Source: Spirochaetia bacterium
GTDB taxonomy: Bacteria > Spirochaetota > Spirochaetia > PWKH01
Assembly: GCA_021736505.1 (NCBI GenBank)
Contig: JAIPFU010000045.1
Coordinates: forward strand, 1 to 11,096
Length of the DNA: 11,096 nt
Direction: 5' to 3'
Shown here one piece after another: positions 1 through 6,721 of the stretch. Under the pieces are notes generated by a model, which worked only from the letters and a program-made list of their open reading frames with translations, was not told the origin of the DNA and searched no databases. The translations under genes were made by a program, and so were the position numbers. Each line of letters starts with the position of its first letter. The stretch's first letter is position 1.

Positions 1-185
1 ACATAGCAAATAGCTCGTTAAAGCATGACCGCTACATTACTACTGATACGGGGTGGAAGATTATTCTAGGTCGCGGACTTGATATTTTCCAGCGTTATGA
101 AGCTCATGATGCATTTGCATTGGATAACCGTATTCAGGAGTTCAGAGGATGCAAAGAGTGTTCCATTACGTTTATAAAAGAATAA
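1..185 (+). CDS. 3' end of a gene with a C-terminal MIT_C-like (PLD-like) domain
   Basis: The reading frame enters from outside the window (first full codon at base 3) and ends at TAA 183-185, giving about 60 C-terminal residues. Near its start it reads H-D-R-Y-I, then T-G-W-K-I-I-L-G-R-G-L-D-I-F-Q, and after a short spacer F-R-G-C-K-E-C-S-I-T-F. This order (HDR, a GW pair, GRGLD-[IY]-F, then R-x-C and a closing beta strand) is that of the MIT_C domain. I recognise it from the C-terminus of eukaryotic MITD1, a phospholipase-D-like fold without the classical HKD motif. In MITD1 the domain binds membrane; its role in bacteria is not established from this sequence. The N-terminal architecture lies outside the window, so no function can be assigned. 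The gene points toward the catabolic locus and does not look part of it. Confidence 0.7.
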   Translation, partial: IANSSLKHDRYITTDTGWKIILGRGLDIFQRYEAHDAFALDNRIQEFRGCKECSITFIKE

Positions 186-189
186 ATTC

Positions 190-244
190 AGTTTCCTACT
201 CATGTATGTGGGGCTTTCTTGCTCAAATAAAGGGGTAAGAAACT
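190..244. repeat. Weak inverted repeat in the gap between converging genes
   Basis: Bases 190-199 and 235-244 are inverted copies of ten bases with one imperfect pair (196 with 238, a G-U wobble in a minus-strand transcript). They are separated by 35 bases. The repeat lies between the converging MIT_C-like gene and the end of the minus-strand operon, where a bidirectional terminator could sit. The loop is long and there is no clean T-tract, so this is only a candidate. Nothing else convincing was seen in 186-332. Confidence 0.2.
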
Positions 245-332
245 ATTTCAAATTTTATAACCAAAACTGATTTCATTAGCTCTGAATCATGAAACACCTT
301 GGGTTACCAAAACATGGCCATGCACATCAAAC

Positions 333-1469
333 TTATTCTAACAGCATATTAATTGCTTTCTGTAAATCGGGTTGCAGACCCTTTGACTGCAGATATGATC
401 CAATTCCAACAATTGTACTTACAAGATTCCTAAGTTCTGTTTGAGGTCTGCTGAAATGACCAATTCTAAAAATCACATTTTTGTATTCCCCAAGGGAACC
501 TGCAATCTGTATTTTAAATGTCTCTTTTAGGTACACAACCAACTCAGCTGAATCAAATACCGAATCAGTTGCAACAGAAGTCAGGCCATGTGTGCAATGC
601 TCATCATCAATAAGTAGTCTCAGCCCCAGTGTTCTTAACGCATTCCTTATTTTTTCGGCTGTCACTTCCAAGTATGTAAAATGGTTAGATACACCTTCTT
701 CATACAGTAACTGAAGACTCTTTCTGTAAGCCTTGATCAAGTTCGTGGGGAGAGTTACAGGGAAAGGATGCCAATCAAACCAGTCATGATAGTATTGGTT
801 CCAGACTCGAAGATCAGTATACCAGCCATGAGATGGATTTTCTTCAAGTGTCTTAATAAGATCTTTTCTTATTATAACAATTGCAAGGCCAGCAGGACAT
901 TCAAAACCTTTTTGTGAAGCTGTGACCACGACATCAATACCTGAGGCATCCATGTTTATTGGTTCAGTCCCGCCACTGGCAATTGCGTCGAGAACAAACA
1001 GCGCTCCATGCTTCTTTGCCAGCTCTGCCACTTTTTCAGCTGGGTTAAGCATACCCGTGCTCGTCTCCGCGTGTACGAGAAGCACAACGTCAAACAACTG
1101 CTCAGATAATGTTTTTTCTACTTCAACTAAATCCACCTTTTCTGCAAAGCCAAATTCGAGAGTTTTAATGTATTCACAATGATTAGATACAACTGACTGC
1201 AATCTGTCTGCAAAAAACCCATTATGAAGGAGCAGACATTTCTTATCCTTACAGAATGTTACGGCTATGGTTTCAAGGCCAAGAGATCCTGACCCGGGCA
1301 TAAGAAATGCAAGTCCATCGGTTCCAAAGAAGGTTGTAGTCCGGTCAACGGCATCCAAATATAGTTCTTTCCATTTGGGACCATAATGTGCAACGTTCTG
1401 GCCATTGAACTCATCAATAATATCCTGGGAGATCTCAACAGGCCCTGGTATCATAAGCAACTTTTCCAT
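333..1469 (-). CDS. Class V PLP-dependent aminotransferase (alanine/serine-glyoxylate aminotransferase-like)
   Basis: A 378-residue fold-type I PLP enzyme, the normal length for the class V aminotransferases that include alanine-glyoxylate, serine-glyoxylate and ureidoglycine-glyoxylate aminotransferases. The N-terminus has the family's L-M-I-P-G-P-V signature. H-A-E-T-S-T-G is at 133-139. D161 in D-A-I-A-S-G-G should pair with the pyridine nitrogen. K187 in S-Q-K-G-F-E-C-P-A-G-L is the expected Schiff-base lysine. R-I-G-H-F-S near 335-340 is the usual C-terminal signature. Two ATG codons are adjacent; the second (1469) is preferred because GAGG then sits five bases upstream, whereas it would be two bases from the first (1472). 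It is the last gene of the transporter operon, 16 bases after the threonine-synthase-like gene. It may move an amino group between a substrate-derived amino acid and a keto acid such as glyoxylate or pyruvate. The donor and acceptor cannot be told from sequence. Confidence 0.88.
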   Translation of the reverse strand: MEKLLMIPGPVEISQDIIDEFNGQNVAHYGPKWKELYLDAVDRTTTFFGTDGLAFLMPGSGSLGLETIAVTFCKDKKCLLLHNGFFADRLQSVVSNHCEYIKTLEFGFAEKVDLVEVEKTLSEQLFDVVLLVHAETSTGMLNPAEKVAELAKKHGALFVLDAIASGGTEPINMDASGIDVVVTASQKGFECPAGLAIVIIRKDLIKTLEENPSHGWYTDLRVWNQYYHDWFDWHPFPVTLPTNLIKAYRKSLQLLYEEGVSNHFTYLEVTAEKIRNALRTLGLRLLIDDEHCTHGLTSVATDSVFDSAELVVYLKETFKIQIAGSLGEYKNVIFRIGHFSRPQTELRNLVSTIVGIGSYLQSKGLQPDLQKAINMLLE

Positions 1470-1485
1470 CATTACCTCGCTGTAT

Positions 1486-2697
1486 TTATGCTTTTAGAAG
1501 TTTTTGGACTTCATCAATAGTTCCTAAAATTGAAAAAATTTCAGTGTGGTTTCCAATAAAAGTTTCGATACTCTTCAGTCCCGTCCCGCTGATAACACAT
1601 ACTGTTGTCTCATCATCACCCACGACCTTATCAGCGCGGGCTTGCAGGTACCCTGCAAAGGAAACACCGCCAGCAGGCTCAGAAAGAACACCATATGTTT
1701 TTGCAAGATGCCTGACTGCCTGAAGCAACTTCTCATCATTTACGGCAAGCGCTTTACCGCCAGCATCCTGCAGACATGCTAAAGCTGCATCCCCATCTGG
1801 AGGATATGGAACTGCAATTGGAAAGGCAATGGTATCGATTTTACCTTTCCACCGTTCCACTGGCTTTGATGATTCAGTAGCTAAGACAAAGGGAGCGCAG
1901 CTGGCACTCTGAACGGGCAGGAATTGAGGTATTTTTGTAGTTATTCCGGCTTCGTACAGTTCTTTAAACCCAAGGTACAATCCAATGAGCAGGCCTCCCC
2001 CGCCTAACGGCAGGGAAACCCAGTCCGGTGCATCAAGCAAATTTTCAACAATCTCGAATGCAATTGTTTTATTCGCTTCAAATTGATATGGATTGACATA
2101 CCCTGCTGTTGAACAATGGTGGTATCCGGCAGTTTCAGTCAACTGGTTGGCTAGTTCCAGACAATCATTCACATCGCCATCAATCAAAATAATCTTTGCC
2201 CCGAAGGCTGCTGCCTGAGAATATCTAAGAACCGGGGTCTCTTTCGGCATAAATACTACACAGTCTAATCCAGCCATAGCTGCATATGCAGCTACGGCTG
2301 GTGCAGTATTTCCATCTGAAGCAACAGTTACCCCTTTTCCTCCAAGCTCCAGTGCCCTGGAAACAGCAAGTGAAGCAGGACGGTCCTTGTATGTTCCGGT
2401 TGGATTGATGTTTTCACTTTTAACGAATACCCGGGAATTCTCTTGTTTCAGTTCCACAAGGGGAGTATCTCCTTCACCAATCGAGGTAATGTACTTTTCA
2501 GAAAGAAGCGGCAGATGAGAGAAGTGTTTCCACATCCCATGCTTTGCTAGAGCATCCAGGTCAAATCTAATTTTTTTTGGATACTCTACCCACAACCTGC
2601 TATCGCATGAGGGACACCTGTATAGGGACTCCTGGGGCTTGTATGTTGCATCACAGTTTCTGCAGTGCAGATTGAATTTTTGTGTTAAATCATTCAT
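1486..2697 (-). CDS. Threonine-synthase-like fold-type II PLP enzyme with N-terminal zinc ribbon
   Basis: A 403-residue member of the threonine synthase / tryptophan synthase beta superfamily. An N-terminal zinc ribbon is formed by C12-x2-C15 and C28-x2-C31. N-P-T-G-T-Y-K-D-R-P (98-107) carries the presumed PLP lysine K104. S-D-G-N-T (127-131) is the substrate-carboxylate loop, L-G-G-G-G-L (231-236) binds the PLP phosphate, and S-E-P-A-G-G (339-344) and S-G-T-G-L-K-S (370-376) complete the pocket. Threonine synthases usually have S-F-K-D-R-G and S-S-G-N at the first two sites, so T-Y-K-D-R-P and S-D-G-N hint at a different or relaxed substrate. The start at 2697 is preferred: it lies 19 bases after the permease stop with GGAG upstream (11-base spacing), while an in-frame ATG at 2751 would add 18 poorly conserved residues overlapping the permease gene. 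Its place behind an importer suggests beta/gamma-elimination or replacement on an imported hydroxy- or phospho-amino acid, not threonine biosynthesis. That is inference. Confidence 0.85.
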   Translation of the reverse strand: MNDLTQKFNLHCRNCDATYKPQESLYRCPSCDSRLWVEYPKKIRFDLDALAKHGMWKHFSHLPLLSEKYITSIGEGDTPLVELKQENSRVFVKSENINPTGTYKDRPASLAVSRALELGGKGVTVASDGNTAPAVAAYAAMAGLDCVVFMPKETPVLRYSQAAAFGAKIILIDGDVNDCLELANQLTETAGYHHCSTAGYVNPYQFEANKTIAFEIVENLLDAPDWVSLPLGGGGLLIGLYLGFKELYEAGITTKIPQFLPVQSASCAPFVLATESSKPVERWKGKIDTIAFPIAVPYPPDGDAALACLQDAGGKALAVNDEKLLQAVRHLAKTYGVLSEPAGGVSFAGYLQARADKVVGDDETTVCVISGTGLKSIETFIGNHTEIFSILGTIDEVQKLLKA

Positions 2698-2716
2698 GTT
2701 ATCATAATCTCCAGTT

Positions 2717-3544
2717 CTATTTGGCAAAGCCCTCAGAGACTCCCCGTACAATATAGTTTCTCAAGAAAATATAAATGGTCATCGGGAAAATCGAGAATAG
2801 CAAGGAAGTTATCATCAATCCCTGCCAATCTGTCCTGAACTGACCAATGAGTGAGGCCACTCCAACCGTACCGACCCAGTTTTCCTGACTTGTTATGAAG
2901 CTGTAAGCATACATATACTCATTCCACGTATCAAAGAATATGATAATCGCAACAGTCACCAACGCAGGGTATATGAGAGGAACATTGATCTTGAAGAATA
3001 GTCCAAATTTACTGACACCATCCATCAGAGCAGCTTCCTCAATTGATTGGGGGATATTCTCAAAGAATCCAATGAGAATCCAGGTTCCAAGTGGCAGAGT
3101 TAAAATGGTATTTGATAGGATCAATGAAAAAAGGCGGTCAATCATACCTGCAGAGGCAAAAATCTCAAACAAGGGAACGACCATGATTGCCGATGGAATC
3201 ATTTGCGTTACGAGAATAACTATTAATAGGTATCTATTAAAGGGAATCTTATATCGTGCAATAGAATAGGCTGCAGGAACCGAAACAACCAAGTTTACGA
3301 CTACAACACCTAAAGAAACAATGAAGGAATTCCCGATCCATCTGAAGATATCAGTTTCCCGCATGATTGTGATAATCTTCTCGAATGAAAAACTTTTAAA
3401 AAAAAAGTTTGGGGGATAAGTCATTGCCTGAGTAGTAGGCTGAAACGATGCAAGGATCATGAAATAAACTGGGAAGATGATCACAGCAGCCATAACTGCG
3501 AGGATAAAGTATAAAAATATTTTGTTTCGTAGATTCTGTTTCAC
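2717..3544 (-). CDS. CUT1-type sugar ABC transporter permease, MalG-like
   Basis: A 275-residue inner-membrane permease with six predicted transmembrane stretches at about 9-32, 70-96, 104-130, 138-161, 187-207 and 241-262. The cytoplasmic EAA loop that docks on the ATPase is visible at 169-190 (E-E-A-A-L-M-D-G and ending in N-V-P-L). The C-terminus R-G-V-S-E-G-F-A-K resembles the R-G-x-x-E-G-A-x-K tail of MalG-type subunits. The start is GTG at 3544, with GGGAGG six bases upstream. The preceding permease ends in TAG whose last base is the first base of this GTG, so the two are translationally coupled and probably made in equal amounts. Together with the adjacent permease and the binding protein it forms an importer; no ATPase gene is present in the window. 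Confidence 0.93.
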   Translation of the reverse strand: MKQNLRNKIFLYFILAVMAAVIIFPVYFMILASFQPTTQAMTYPPNFFFKSFSFEKIITIMRETDIFRWIGNSFIVSLGVVVVNLVVSVPAAYSIARYKIPFNRYLLIVILVTQMIPSAIMVVPLFEIFASAGMIDRLFSLILSNTILTLPLGTWILIGFFENIPQSIEEAALMDGVSKFGLFFKINVPLIYPALVTVAIIIFFDTWNEYMYAYSFITSQENWVGTVGVASLIGQFRTDWQGLMITSLLFSIFPMTIYIFLRNYIVRGVSEGFAK

Positions 3545-4494
3545 TATTTTCCTCCCTTTTTAATCTCAGAGGCCTTGCTGTTTTTCATATAGAAAATGGA
3601 AAATACTCCTACAACAAAAAGAAGAACAATTGCTATAGCCGATGCGTAATTTGAATTGAAAAATCTGAATCCCTGCTGATAGATCAAAATAGGAAGTGTT
3701 TCAGTTGAATGCATAGGTCCACCTTGAGTAAGAAGCCATGTGATAGCAAATCGTTTAAAACTCCATACAATGGTCAACAGAACCAAGAACTTCAGAATAT
3801 TTGAAATGTAAGGAATCGTCACATAATAAAACTGTTTGAAAATATTGGCTCCTTCAAGTTCAGCCGCTTCGTACAATTCCTGTGGGACAGTCTTAAATCC
3901 AGAGAGAATGATTAAGGTATGCATTGGGAAAAGTCTCCAAACAGATACCATGATAACACTAATTAATGAAGTTTGGGTACTTGTAAGCCATCGAAGACCA
4001 TCTGACCCGAAAAAGGAAAGCATGTAATTCACAGCTCCCTGCTGAGGGTTCAACAACCACATCCAAATGATGGCACCAACTACATCAGGTATTGCGTATG
4101 GAAGCGTGAGCAGAGAACTCAGAAATTTTGTCCCGGGTAATTTTGATTTCTCACTGATATCAATAGCCAACGCCGTTATGAAACCTATACACATGATGCC
4201 TACTGTATAGATCGTAACGTATAAAAAGGTGATCAACAGGGAATTTCGAAACAGTGGATCCTCAATAAGACGCTGATAATTTCCAGTTGAAAAATTCCCA
4301 TCAACAACAAAACTACTGATAAGCGCGTATAAAAGAGGATAGATAAACAACAAAATAAGCAACATAACCATCATAATATTAAAGACATATGGTACATGAT
4401 GATCTTTTCTGACGAATTCATGGAGATCTACGATGAATTTTGGAAGGTTGTGAGCGTTTCGTTTAGAGTGCAACTTTGATTCCCCTTTAATCAT
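3544..4494 (-). CDS. CUT1-type sugar ABC transporter permease, MalF-like
   Basis: A 316-residue permease with a roughly 35-residue charged N-terminal cytoplasmic segment and about six membrane spans (near 36-60, 84-111, 122-147, 174-198, 232-255 and 282-303). The EAA loop is at 209-228 (E-A-A-E-L-E-G-A-N ... V-T-I-P). The Q-G-G-P pattern near 257-260, followed by T-E-T-L-P-I-L-I-Y, is typical of MalF/UgpA-type proteins. The ATG at 4494 has no convincing ribosome binding site. An in-frame TTG at 4473 has AAAGGGG eight bases upstream and may be the true start, which would remove seven residues. It overlaps the MalG-like gene by one base. It follows the binding-protein gene by 103 bases that contain a strong hairpin. 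Confidence 0.92.
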   Translation of the reverse strand: MIKGESKLHSKRNAHNLPKFIVDLHEFVRKDHHVPYVFNIMMVMLLILLFIYPLLYALISSFVVDGNFSTGNYQRLIEDPLFRNSLLITFLYVTIYTVGIMCIGFITALAIDISEKSKLPGTKFLSSLLTLPYAIPDVVGAIIWMWLLNPQQGAVNYMLSFFGSDGLRWLTSTQTSLISVIMVSVWRLFPMHTLIILSGFKTVPQELYEAAELEGANIFKQFYYVTIPYISNILKFLVLLTIVWSFKRFAITWLLTQGGPMHSTETLPILIYQQGFRFFNSNYASAIAIVLLFVVGVFSIFYMKNSKASEIKKGGK

Positions 4495-4527
4495 TACAAA
4501 TTTTAAACTTCATTGTAGAACATTCAC

Positions 4528-4562
4528 GTAACCGGTCCAGCAATTTCTGCTGAACCGGTTAC
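4528..4562 (-). promoter_or_regulatory. Intercistronic RNA hairpin between binding-protein and permease genes
   Basis: Bases 4528-4542 and 4548-4562 form a 15-pair stem with a 5-base loop. One pair (4537 with 4553) would be a C-A mismatch in a plus-strand transcript but a G-U wobble in the minus-strand transcript, so the stem is fully paired only in the RNA that is made. No U-tract follows, so it is not a classical intrinsic terminator. It begins about 35 bases after the stop codon of the binding-protein gene. Such hairpins commonly protect the 3' end of the abundant binding-protein message or partly attenuate read-through to the permeases, as between malE and malF. That role here is inference. 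Confidence 0.75.
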
Positions 4563-4597
4563 TAAATGAATACTAGATGTACTTATTAAAGAAAGAT

Positions 4598-5848
4598 CTA
4601 TTTGAATCTCTGCTCAAGATCACTCTTAAGTTTATCCATTGCCTGTTTTGCAGTTACCTCTCCGCTCATAGCGTGAGAGATGCCATCAGCAACCATCTTT
4701 CGAATTTCTGGAGTTTCTGCTTCATAACCCGGCAAAGGTCTTACAACACCATGGGGAGATGCTTTTGCATAGACTTCAAACCACGGATATTCCTCAGAAA
4801 TTGCTTTTGCGGTAAAATTGAGACCCGGAATTGCAGACTCTAAAGCCCATTTTGATGCAACTTCTTCGCTCATTAAGAATTCGATGAATTTTGCAGCTGC
4901 TTCTTTTTTCTCAGTAGATGAGTTTGCATTAATAGAATCCCAGTTAGTCTCAAAAGGTGATGCGGGATCTTCAAAGGGAAGCTTTGCAACAATCAGATTT
5001 TCATACATCTCTTCGTCATTTGCTCTAACAATTCCTGGCCAATAACTTCCATCCATGACCATTCCAGCCTCTCCATTGAGAAACTGTTCTCTCTGAAGTC
5101 CAAACTGCATGCCAGCCGGATGCGATTTCAAGTTATAGATATCAACGAGTAATTCTACACCTTCAACAAAATCAGCATCATTTACAGCAAATTGTCCGTT
5201 TTTAACTATTCGTCCTCCAAATCCTTCAATTACGATCATACCGCTCTGCATGATATAGCTCTGGTTTGCAAATTCTGTTGCATGTGCCAGTCCAGTATAA
5301 CCAGTTGCCTCATAAATGGCATCTGAAACAGCAAGTAGCTCTTCGGGAGTAGTTGGAACATCCATTCCTGTCTTTGCAAGCAGTTCTCCATTGATCATTA
5401 ATGCACCGTAAGGAAAACCTTCACAGATGACTGCTAAGGTGTCACCATCCATAACAGCAAGCGACTGCTGCTCGGGAAACTCATTTTCGTATTTTGACAG
5501 ATCAATAAGGGCGTTCATGGGTTCAAGAAATCCCATCTTCATCCAAGGCACCAGGGTCATGTCTTGCACCCTGAAGACATCAGGTCCCTTTCCAGCCCGA
5601 AACTGAGTTGTCAAAGAGTCATTGTAAGATGAATATGCAATCGGCACGGGTTCTACCTTTATGCCTGGATTTGCAGCTTCAAAATCATCAATAAAACCTT
5701 CTAAGATTACATCTCGTCCACTTTCCAGGAACTGCCAGTTACCCCAGGTAATAGTCACTTCTCCAGAATCTGCTTCTGCCTGTCCTGCTGAATAAAGCGG
5801 CAGTGCACACAAAAGAACAGCTAACAATAGCACTAGATTCTTTTTCAT
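4598..5848 (-). CDS. Extracellular solute-binding protein of a sugar ABC transporter (family 1, CUT1)
   Basis: A 416-residue secreted binding protein. The start at 5848 is chosen because AGGAGG lies six bases upstream and the protein then opens with M-K-K-N followed by a hydrophobic core to about residue 20 and S-A-G-Q-A-E-A, a normal signal peptide. An ATG 63 codons upstream is in frame but would extend across the promoter region. The mature protein shows T-W-G-N-W near 34-38, F-E-A-A-N-P-G-I-K-V-E at 56-66 and G-K-G-P-D-V-F-R-V at 86-94, all typical of family 1 sugar-binding proteins. The C-terminal half has the A-A-x-K-F-I-E-F-L-M-S-E-E-V helix. C14 is followed by more hydrophobic residues and does not make a convincing lipobox, so signal peptidase I processing is more likely. 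It should deliver substrate to the two downstream permeases. Family 1 proteins bind sugars, polyols and derivatives; the ligand is not readable, but the neighbours suggest an amino-sugar acid or similar. Confidence 0.92.
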   Translation of the reverse strand: MKKNLVLLLAVLLCALPLYSAGQAEADSGEVTITWGNWQFLESGRDVILEGFIDDFEAANPGIKVEPVPIAYSSYNDSLTTQFRAGKGPDVFRVQDMTLVPWMKMGFLEPMNALIDLSKYENEFPEQQSLAVMDGDTLAVICEGFPYGALMINGELLAKTGMDVPTTPEELLAVSDAIYEATGYTGLAHATEFANQSYIMQSGMIVIEGFGGRIVKNGQFAVNDADFVEGVELLVDIYNLKSHPAGMQFGLQREQFLNGEAGMVMDGSYWPGIVRANDEEMYENLIVAKLPFEDPASPFETNWDSINANSSTEKKEAAAKFIEFLMSEEVASKWALESAIPGLNFTAKAISEEYPWFEVYAKASPHGVVRPLPGYEAETPEIRKMVADGISHAMSGEVTAKQAMDKLKSDLEQRFK

Positions 5849-5890
5849 AAAATTCCTCCTATTTTTTTTGAAGTAAGTCTCTCGAAATTC

Positions 5891-5919
5891 ATTGTAGCTC
5901 GATATTACCAAATTGTAAA
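5891..5919 (-). promoter_or_regulatory. Sigma-70-type promoter for the transporter operon
   Basis: Read on the minus strand, TTTACA (5919-5914) and TACAAT (5896-5891) are separated by exactly 17 bases; each matches its consensus hexamer at five of six positions. Transcription would start near 5884, leaving a leader of roughly 35 bases with AGGAGG before the ATG at 5848. The -35 box overlaps the left arm of the AT-rich inverted repeat, a suitable position for repression. Found by eye; AT-rich sequence raises the chance of false matches. Confidence 0.6.
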
Positions 5920-5955
5920 TTAAAATTTTAAATTTTAAATTTATAATTTTAATTT
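5917..5955. promoter_or_regulatory. AT-rich inverted repeat in the divergent intergenic region; candidate operator
   Basis: Bases 5917-5927 and 5945-5955 are perfect 11-base inverted copies around a 17-base centre that itself consists of alternating A and T runs. The repeat lies between the -35 boxes of the two divergent promoters and overlaps the one for the transporter operon. It could be a regulator binding site, an intrinsically curved DNA element or an AT-rich UP element. It does not closely match the T-N-G-T-N3-A-C-N-A pattern of FadR-type operators, and A/T-only palindromes arise easily by chance. Confidence 0.4.
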
Positions 5956-5957
5956 CC

Positions 5958-5986
5958 TTTACTTTTTCACTGGTATGTTTTATAGT
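5958..5986 (+). promoter_or_regulatory. Candidate promoter for the regulator-catabolic operon
   Basis: TTTACT (5958-5963, four of six consensus bases) and TATAGT (5981-5986, five of six) are 17 bases apart. An overlapping alternative is an extended -10, TGG then TATGTT at 5971-5979. Either would start transcription at or just beyond 5986. The message would then be leaderless if translation begins at ATG 5988, or have a short leader if it begins at ATG 6048. Confidence 0.45.
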
Positions 5987-5987
5987 C

Positions 5988-6704
5988 ATGACAATGGAAA
6001 AGGAAGTAAACATTAAGATAGATTTGCCAAAATACACGAAGAAAAAAATGAGTAAAGCCGATGTGGTTTATGATTTTCTCCTTGATGGTATCATCAAGGG
6101 TGTATGGTTATCTGGTGACCGTGTTAACGATAAAGAAATAGCAGAACACCTTGGAGTCAATCGATTAGCCGTACGTGAAGCTTTATCCAGACTTGCCCAG
6201 AATGATATTATTGAGCAGGTTCAGTGGAAGGGATACTACATTAGGAACATAACAGAAGAAGATGTTCAGTCGCTGGTCCAAGTCAGGATCGCCCTGGAGA
6301 ATCTAGCGATGTACCTCTTTCTCACAAAAGATGATGATGTGCAGCAAAAATATCTTAAACTCATACAAAAAACCATCGATGATTCCATACAATTCTTGAA
6401 AGAGGGCAATCACGCAAAATATATGGAGATAGACTTTCGATTTCATGAATTAATCTATGAAGCATCAGGGAACAATATGATTGCTAAAGTTATTGGAAAT
6501 ACACGCTTGATAACCAGCATCATGAGAAATCTCTCAATGGGCAAGGAATTTGAACAGGCTGCAATGACTTCTATCCAAGAGCATCAGAATGTTTTCGATG
6601 CATTGAAAGCGAAAGACCTTGAAGGTGCAAAAAAGGCATTGTACCATCATTTAGCCAATACCTTCGTAACCAATATTTTTAAGAATATTCCACATATATA
6701 TTAA
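5988..6704 (+). CDS. GntR-family transcriptional regulator, FadR/FCD subfamily
   Basis: Up to 238 residues. A winged helix-turn-helix spans about 23-87: V-N-D-K-E-I-A-E-H-L-G-V-N-R-L-A-V-R-E-A-L, then the wing ending in K-G-Y-Y-I-R. An all-helical FCD effector domain spans about 92-225. D149, H153, H199 and H221 have the spacing of the metal ligands of FCD proteins (D-x3-H, H, H), so a metal-assisted carboxylate effector is plausible. The recognition helix reads V-N-R-L-A-V-R-E-A-L where most relatives have V-S-R-T-P-V-R-E-A-L. The start is uncertain: ATG 5988, ATG 5994 and ATG 6048 are all in frame, none with a good ribosome binding site, and 6048 would give a 218-residue protein with a compact N-terminus. 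Its position at the divergent promoter, heading the catabolic genes, makes it the likely local regulator of both operons, probably sensing a pathway sugar acid. Confidence 0.9.
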   Translation: MTMEKEVNIKIDLPKYTKKKMSKADVVYDFLLDGIIKGVWLSGDRVNDKEIAEHLGVNRLAVREALSRLAQNDIIEQVQWKGYYIRNITEEDVQSLVQVRIALENLAMYLFLTKDDDVQQKYLKLIQKTIDDSIQFLKEGNHAKYMEIDFRFHELIYEASGNNMIAKVIGNTRLITSIMRNLSMGKEFEQAAMTSIQEHQNVFDALKAKDLEGAKKALYHHLANTFVTNIFKNIPHIY

Positions 6705-6721
6705 CATTTAGGAGTTATACA

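Noticed and set aside
313..322. Perfect 10-base palindrome CATGGCCATG downstream of the aminotransferase gene
   Set aside because: With no loop it cannot form a terminator hairpin, and a 10-base palindrome without context is expected by chance.
2698..2751. An 18-codon extension of the threonine-synthase-like gene from ATG 2751
   Set aside because: It overlaps the permease coding region, has no ribosome binding site, and the zinc ribbon begins normally after the ATG at 2697.
4577..4843. Plus-strand open frame of 88 codons opposite the binding-protein gene
   Set aside because: Lies antisense to a confidently identified gene and shows no domain or initiation signal.
5849..6037. A 63-codon N-terminal extension of the solute-binding protein from ATG 6037
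   Set aside because: It would cross the promoter and AT-rich repeat and overlap the regulator start, and would bury the signal peptide; the ATG at 5848 has a perfect AGGAGG site.
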